Shown here piece after piece: positions 5,761 to 7,367 of a stretch of 7,367 bases of DNA. Numbering within the stretch: position 1 is the first letter of the stretch; each line of letters opens with the position of its first letter. The notes under the pieces were generated by a model that saw nothing but the letters and a program-made list of their open reading frames with translations, searched no databases and had not been told where the DNA came from. The position numbers were made by a program, and so were the translations under genes. The DNA is from an uncultured Erysipelotrichaceae bacterium (GTDB lineage Bacteria > Bacillota_I > Bacilli_A > Erysipelotrichales > Erysipelotrichaceae): the NCBI GenBank assembly GCA_902795875.1, contig CADBND010000115.1, forward strand, positions 1 to 7,367. Direction: 5' to 3'.

Positions 5761-7109
5761 GCTTCAATTATACTCTTTTTGCTGTTCTTTTTCTTCGGTG
5801 CTTTTTTCATTTTACGGGTCGTATAGATCCGGAATACAACACCGTCATTGAGATTCTCGCCGGTCACATTGTAGCCATAAGTCTCAACGACCTTCTTGAC
5901 GATGGAAAGACCCAGACCAAACTTGCCCTTATTTCCCTTCTCATAGGGCTTGAAAAGCTTGTCCAGACGGTCCTTTTCGATATTTGCGCCGTCATTGTAG
6001 ACTTCCAGCAGATCTTTCTGAAGCGTGATCGTGATCTTATGCTTTGCATAGCGCAAAGCGTTGTCAAGAAGATTTTCAATTACGACCCGCCAGGGTTCCT
6101 CATCGCCATGGAAGTATACGGAATCATCCAGTTCCGTAACGATCTTTACATCACTGCGGATGACGGAAGCAGCCAATATGGCCTTCTGTATGACGGGCGT
6201 CATCTCAAGGTTCAGGATATTGGGGTCATGATCCTCCAGATAGCCCATCTTGTTGTAAGTGATCAGAGAATAAACTTTCTTTTCCAGGCGGTCGGCATTT
6301 TCAATGATCACATCCACGCTTTTTTCCAAAGTATCGTAAGGATAGATGCCATCCTTGATCGACTCCGAATAGGATTTGATCGTCGCGATCGGTGTTTTCA
6401 GATCGTGAGAGATGTTCTGTATCATCTCATCACGGATCTTCTGTTGAGCGGACAGTTCTTCATTCATGCTCACAAGAGCCTCTGCCATCTCACCGATCTC
6501 ATCGTAACGGTTGACATTGAGACTGGCCTTCTCACCGATCTTGATCCTGTTGATATAACTGATGATCTGATCGAGCGGATGGATCAAAGAGAAGATCCAG
6601 ATGACGATCAGGGCGATCAAAGCAAAAAACACGTAAAAAGTGATATTTATGACACTGTTGGACAACGCAGAACGGAACTCTTCACGGAAATTGTTCCGGA
6701 TGATCGAGATCAGCCGGTATTCTCCGCTGTCTCCGAAAGTGATGATGGAATAGACGATCGTGTTGTTGTCGTATTCGAAGCTGCTGTCGATGCTGCCCAT
6801 TTCCGGTTCGGGATCGATCCTTGAGAGTAGTCTCTCATATCTTTCGTCCATATGGTTGAGATAGCGCTTAGAGTCTGCATTGTATACAAAATGCATGACA
6901 TTGGAATCTTCTGAGATCATGCGGGTCTCCAGGTATTCATTCTGGGAACGGTGTATGAAGACATACATCTGGGAATTGACGAAAGAGTCGATATTCCTGT
7001 TCAGATAGGCAAAAATAAAAAACAGCAAAAACGCACCTGTGAAAAACACGATGGTGAAAAATTGCTGAATAAGCGTGAAGTTAGATAACCATATCCTGAA
7101 TCGCTTCAT
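5757..7109 (-). CDS. Sensor histidine kinase (HAMP-type, two membrane segments)
   Basis: This 450-residue kinase would sense an external signal and phosphorylate the co-encoded regulator. Domains in order: membrane helix 1 (about 15-37); an extracytoplasmic sensor of about 115 residues (38-151) with no recognised fold and many charged and Tyr residues; membrane helix 2 (about 152-174); HAMP linker (about 175-227, with HPLDQI and the DEIGEM motif at 203-208); the dimerisation H-box QNISHDLKTP (231-240) with phospho-acceptor H235; N-box ENLLDNALRYA (345-355); G1 box YNDGANI (371-377); F-box LFKPYEKG (385-392); and G2 box GKFGLGLSIV (395-404). All catalytic motifs are intact. The C-terminus carries an unusual lysine-rich tail (residues 432-446, KMKKAPKKKNSKK). 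The ATG overlaps the regulator stop and the TGA overlaps the hydrolase start, both as ATGA. The architecture matches envelope-stress and VanS/PhoR-like kinases; the adjoining wall genes suggest an envelope signal, but that is inference. Confidence 0.95.
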   Translation of the reverse strand: MKRFRIWLSNFTLIQQFFTIVFFTGAFLLFFIFAYLNRNIDSFVNSQMYVFIHRSQNEYLETRMISEDSNVMHFVYNADSKRYLNHMDERYERLLSRIDPEPEMGSIDSSFEYDNNTIVYSIITFGDSGEYRLISIIRNNFREEFRSALSNSVINITFYVFFALIALIVIWIFSLIHPLDQIISYINRIKIGEKASLNVNRYDEIGEMAEALVSMNEELSAQQKIRDEMIQNISHDLKTPIATIKSYSESIKDGIYPYDTLEKSVDVIIENADRLEKKVYSLITYNKMGYLEDHDPNILNLEMTPVIQKAILAASVIRSDVKIVTELDDSVYFHGDEEPWRVVIENLLDNALRYAKHKITITLQKDLLEVYNDGANIEKDRLDKLFKPYEKGNKGKFGLGLSIVKKVVETYGYNVTGENLNDGVVFRIYTTRKMKKAPKKKNSKKSIIEA

Positions 7110-7367
7110 CCTAACCTGTAACCAAAGCCATAGATCGTCTGGATGTTCATATCCGGCATCTTCTTGCGCAATCTGCGAAGCGTGTCATCGACGACTCTGT
7201 CGGAACCGTAATAGTTCTCGTCCCAGACTTTTTCCAGGATCTGCTCACGCAAGAAAGCAGTACCGCGATTCTTTACGAAAAGCATCAGCAGGTCGAATTC
7301 CTTGGTGGTGAGATCGATCTGCGTTCCGTCATGATAGACGATACGCTGATTCTCATCGATCTCATAG
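7106..7367 (-). CDS. OmpR/PhoB-family response regulator, C-terminal DNA-binding domain (5' end outside window)
   Basis: Eighty-six C-terminal residues are visible, ending at a TGA (7108-7106) that overlaps the kinase ATG. They form a complete winged-helix effector domain: IDLTTKEFDLLMLFVKN (residues 17-33 of the fragment), a FLREQILEKVW segment (38-48), the recognition-helix region DRVVDDTLRRLRKKM (56-70), and the wing IQTIYGFGYRLG (75-86). These are hallmark motifs of PhoB/VanR/PhoP-type regulators. The receiver domain with the phospho-accepting Asp lies beyond the right edge. Together with the kinase it forms a two-component system that probably opens the operon. Its target promoter should lie upstream of this gene, outside the window, if it regulates its own cluster. 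Confidence 0.95.
   Translation of the reverse strand, partial: YEIDENQRIVYHDGTQIDLTTKEFDLLMLFVKNRGTAFLREQILEKVWDENYYGSDRVVDDTLRRLRKKMPDMNIQTIYGFGYRLG

Noticed and set aside
5767..5772. Exact TATAAT on the minus strand just before the hydrolase start
   Set aside because: There is no -35-like hexamer at 16 to 18 bases upstream (AAGAAA or similar), and it falls in the A-rich codons of the kinase's basic tail, so chance is the likelier source.
6039..6824. Plus-strand open frame of 261 codons opposite the histidine kinase
   Set aside because: The minus strand encodes intact kinase boxes here. The opposite frame shows the same Asp/Ile-rich pattern as the other antisense frames and has no domain.
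2238..7367. Acquired glycopeptide-resistance (van) cluster
   Set aside because: The ligase keeps the Tyr loop residue of D-Ala-D-Ala enzymes, and no VanH, VanX, VanT or VanZ is seen. A VanRS-like pair and VanY-like enzyme alone do not establish resistance. Kept only as a possible evolutionary link.
1..7367. tRNA, rRNA, CRISPR arrays, insertion sequences or attachment sites
   Set aside because: Coding frames fill nearly the whole window. I saw no direct-repeat arrays, transposase motifs, terminal inverted repeats or tRNA-like cloverleaf segments.

Overview
The window is a single-strand block of cell-wall genes. Every gene I can support lies on the minus strand, so transcription runs from high to low coordinates. 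GC content looks moderate. The protein styles (OmpR-type regulator, SrtB-like sortase, lipoprotein VanY-type peptidase, D-Ala-D-Ala ligase with a Gly/Lys-rich loop) point to a low-to-mid GC Gram-positive bacterium of the Bacillota. I would guess the Erysipelotrichia or a related clade, but that placement is inference from gene style only.

Layout in the direction of transcription: (1) the C-terminal DNA-binding half of an OmpR/PhoB response regulator, cut by the right window edge; (2) a two-membrane-segment sensor histidine kinase; (3) an alpha/beta hydrolase; (4) a Mur ligase of the MurF type whose usual N-terminal substrate domain is replaced by about five membrane helices; (5) a D-alanine--D-alanine ligase with an enlarged active-site loop; (6) a 27-residue single-helix membrane micropeptide; (7) a VanY/DacB-type D,D-carboxypeptidase lipoprotein; (8) a class-B-like sortase; (9) a Rho-independent terminator whose stem starts in the sortase stop codon; (10) the first 65 codons of a secreted protein, cut by the left window edge.

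Items 1 to 8 look like one transcription unit. Successive genes overlap by 4, 4 and 1 bases, then overlap by 4 or are spaced 20 bases apart, overlap by 4, and are spaced 2 and 6 bases apart. No internal promoter or terminator is convincing. No intergenic stretch over 300 bases exists.

The genes form a coherent pathway. The ligase makes the D-Ala-D-Ala dipeptide, the MurF-like enzyme would add it to the UDP-MurNAc-tripeptide, the carboxypeptidase would trim the terminal D-Ala outside the cell, and the sortase would join surface proteins to the same stem peptides. A two-component system heads the cluster and is transcribed with it. The most unusual points are the membrane-embedded MurF, the sortase with no arginine after its catalytic cysteine, the long ligase loop and the unannotated micropeptide.
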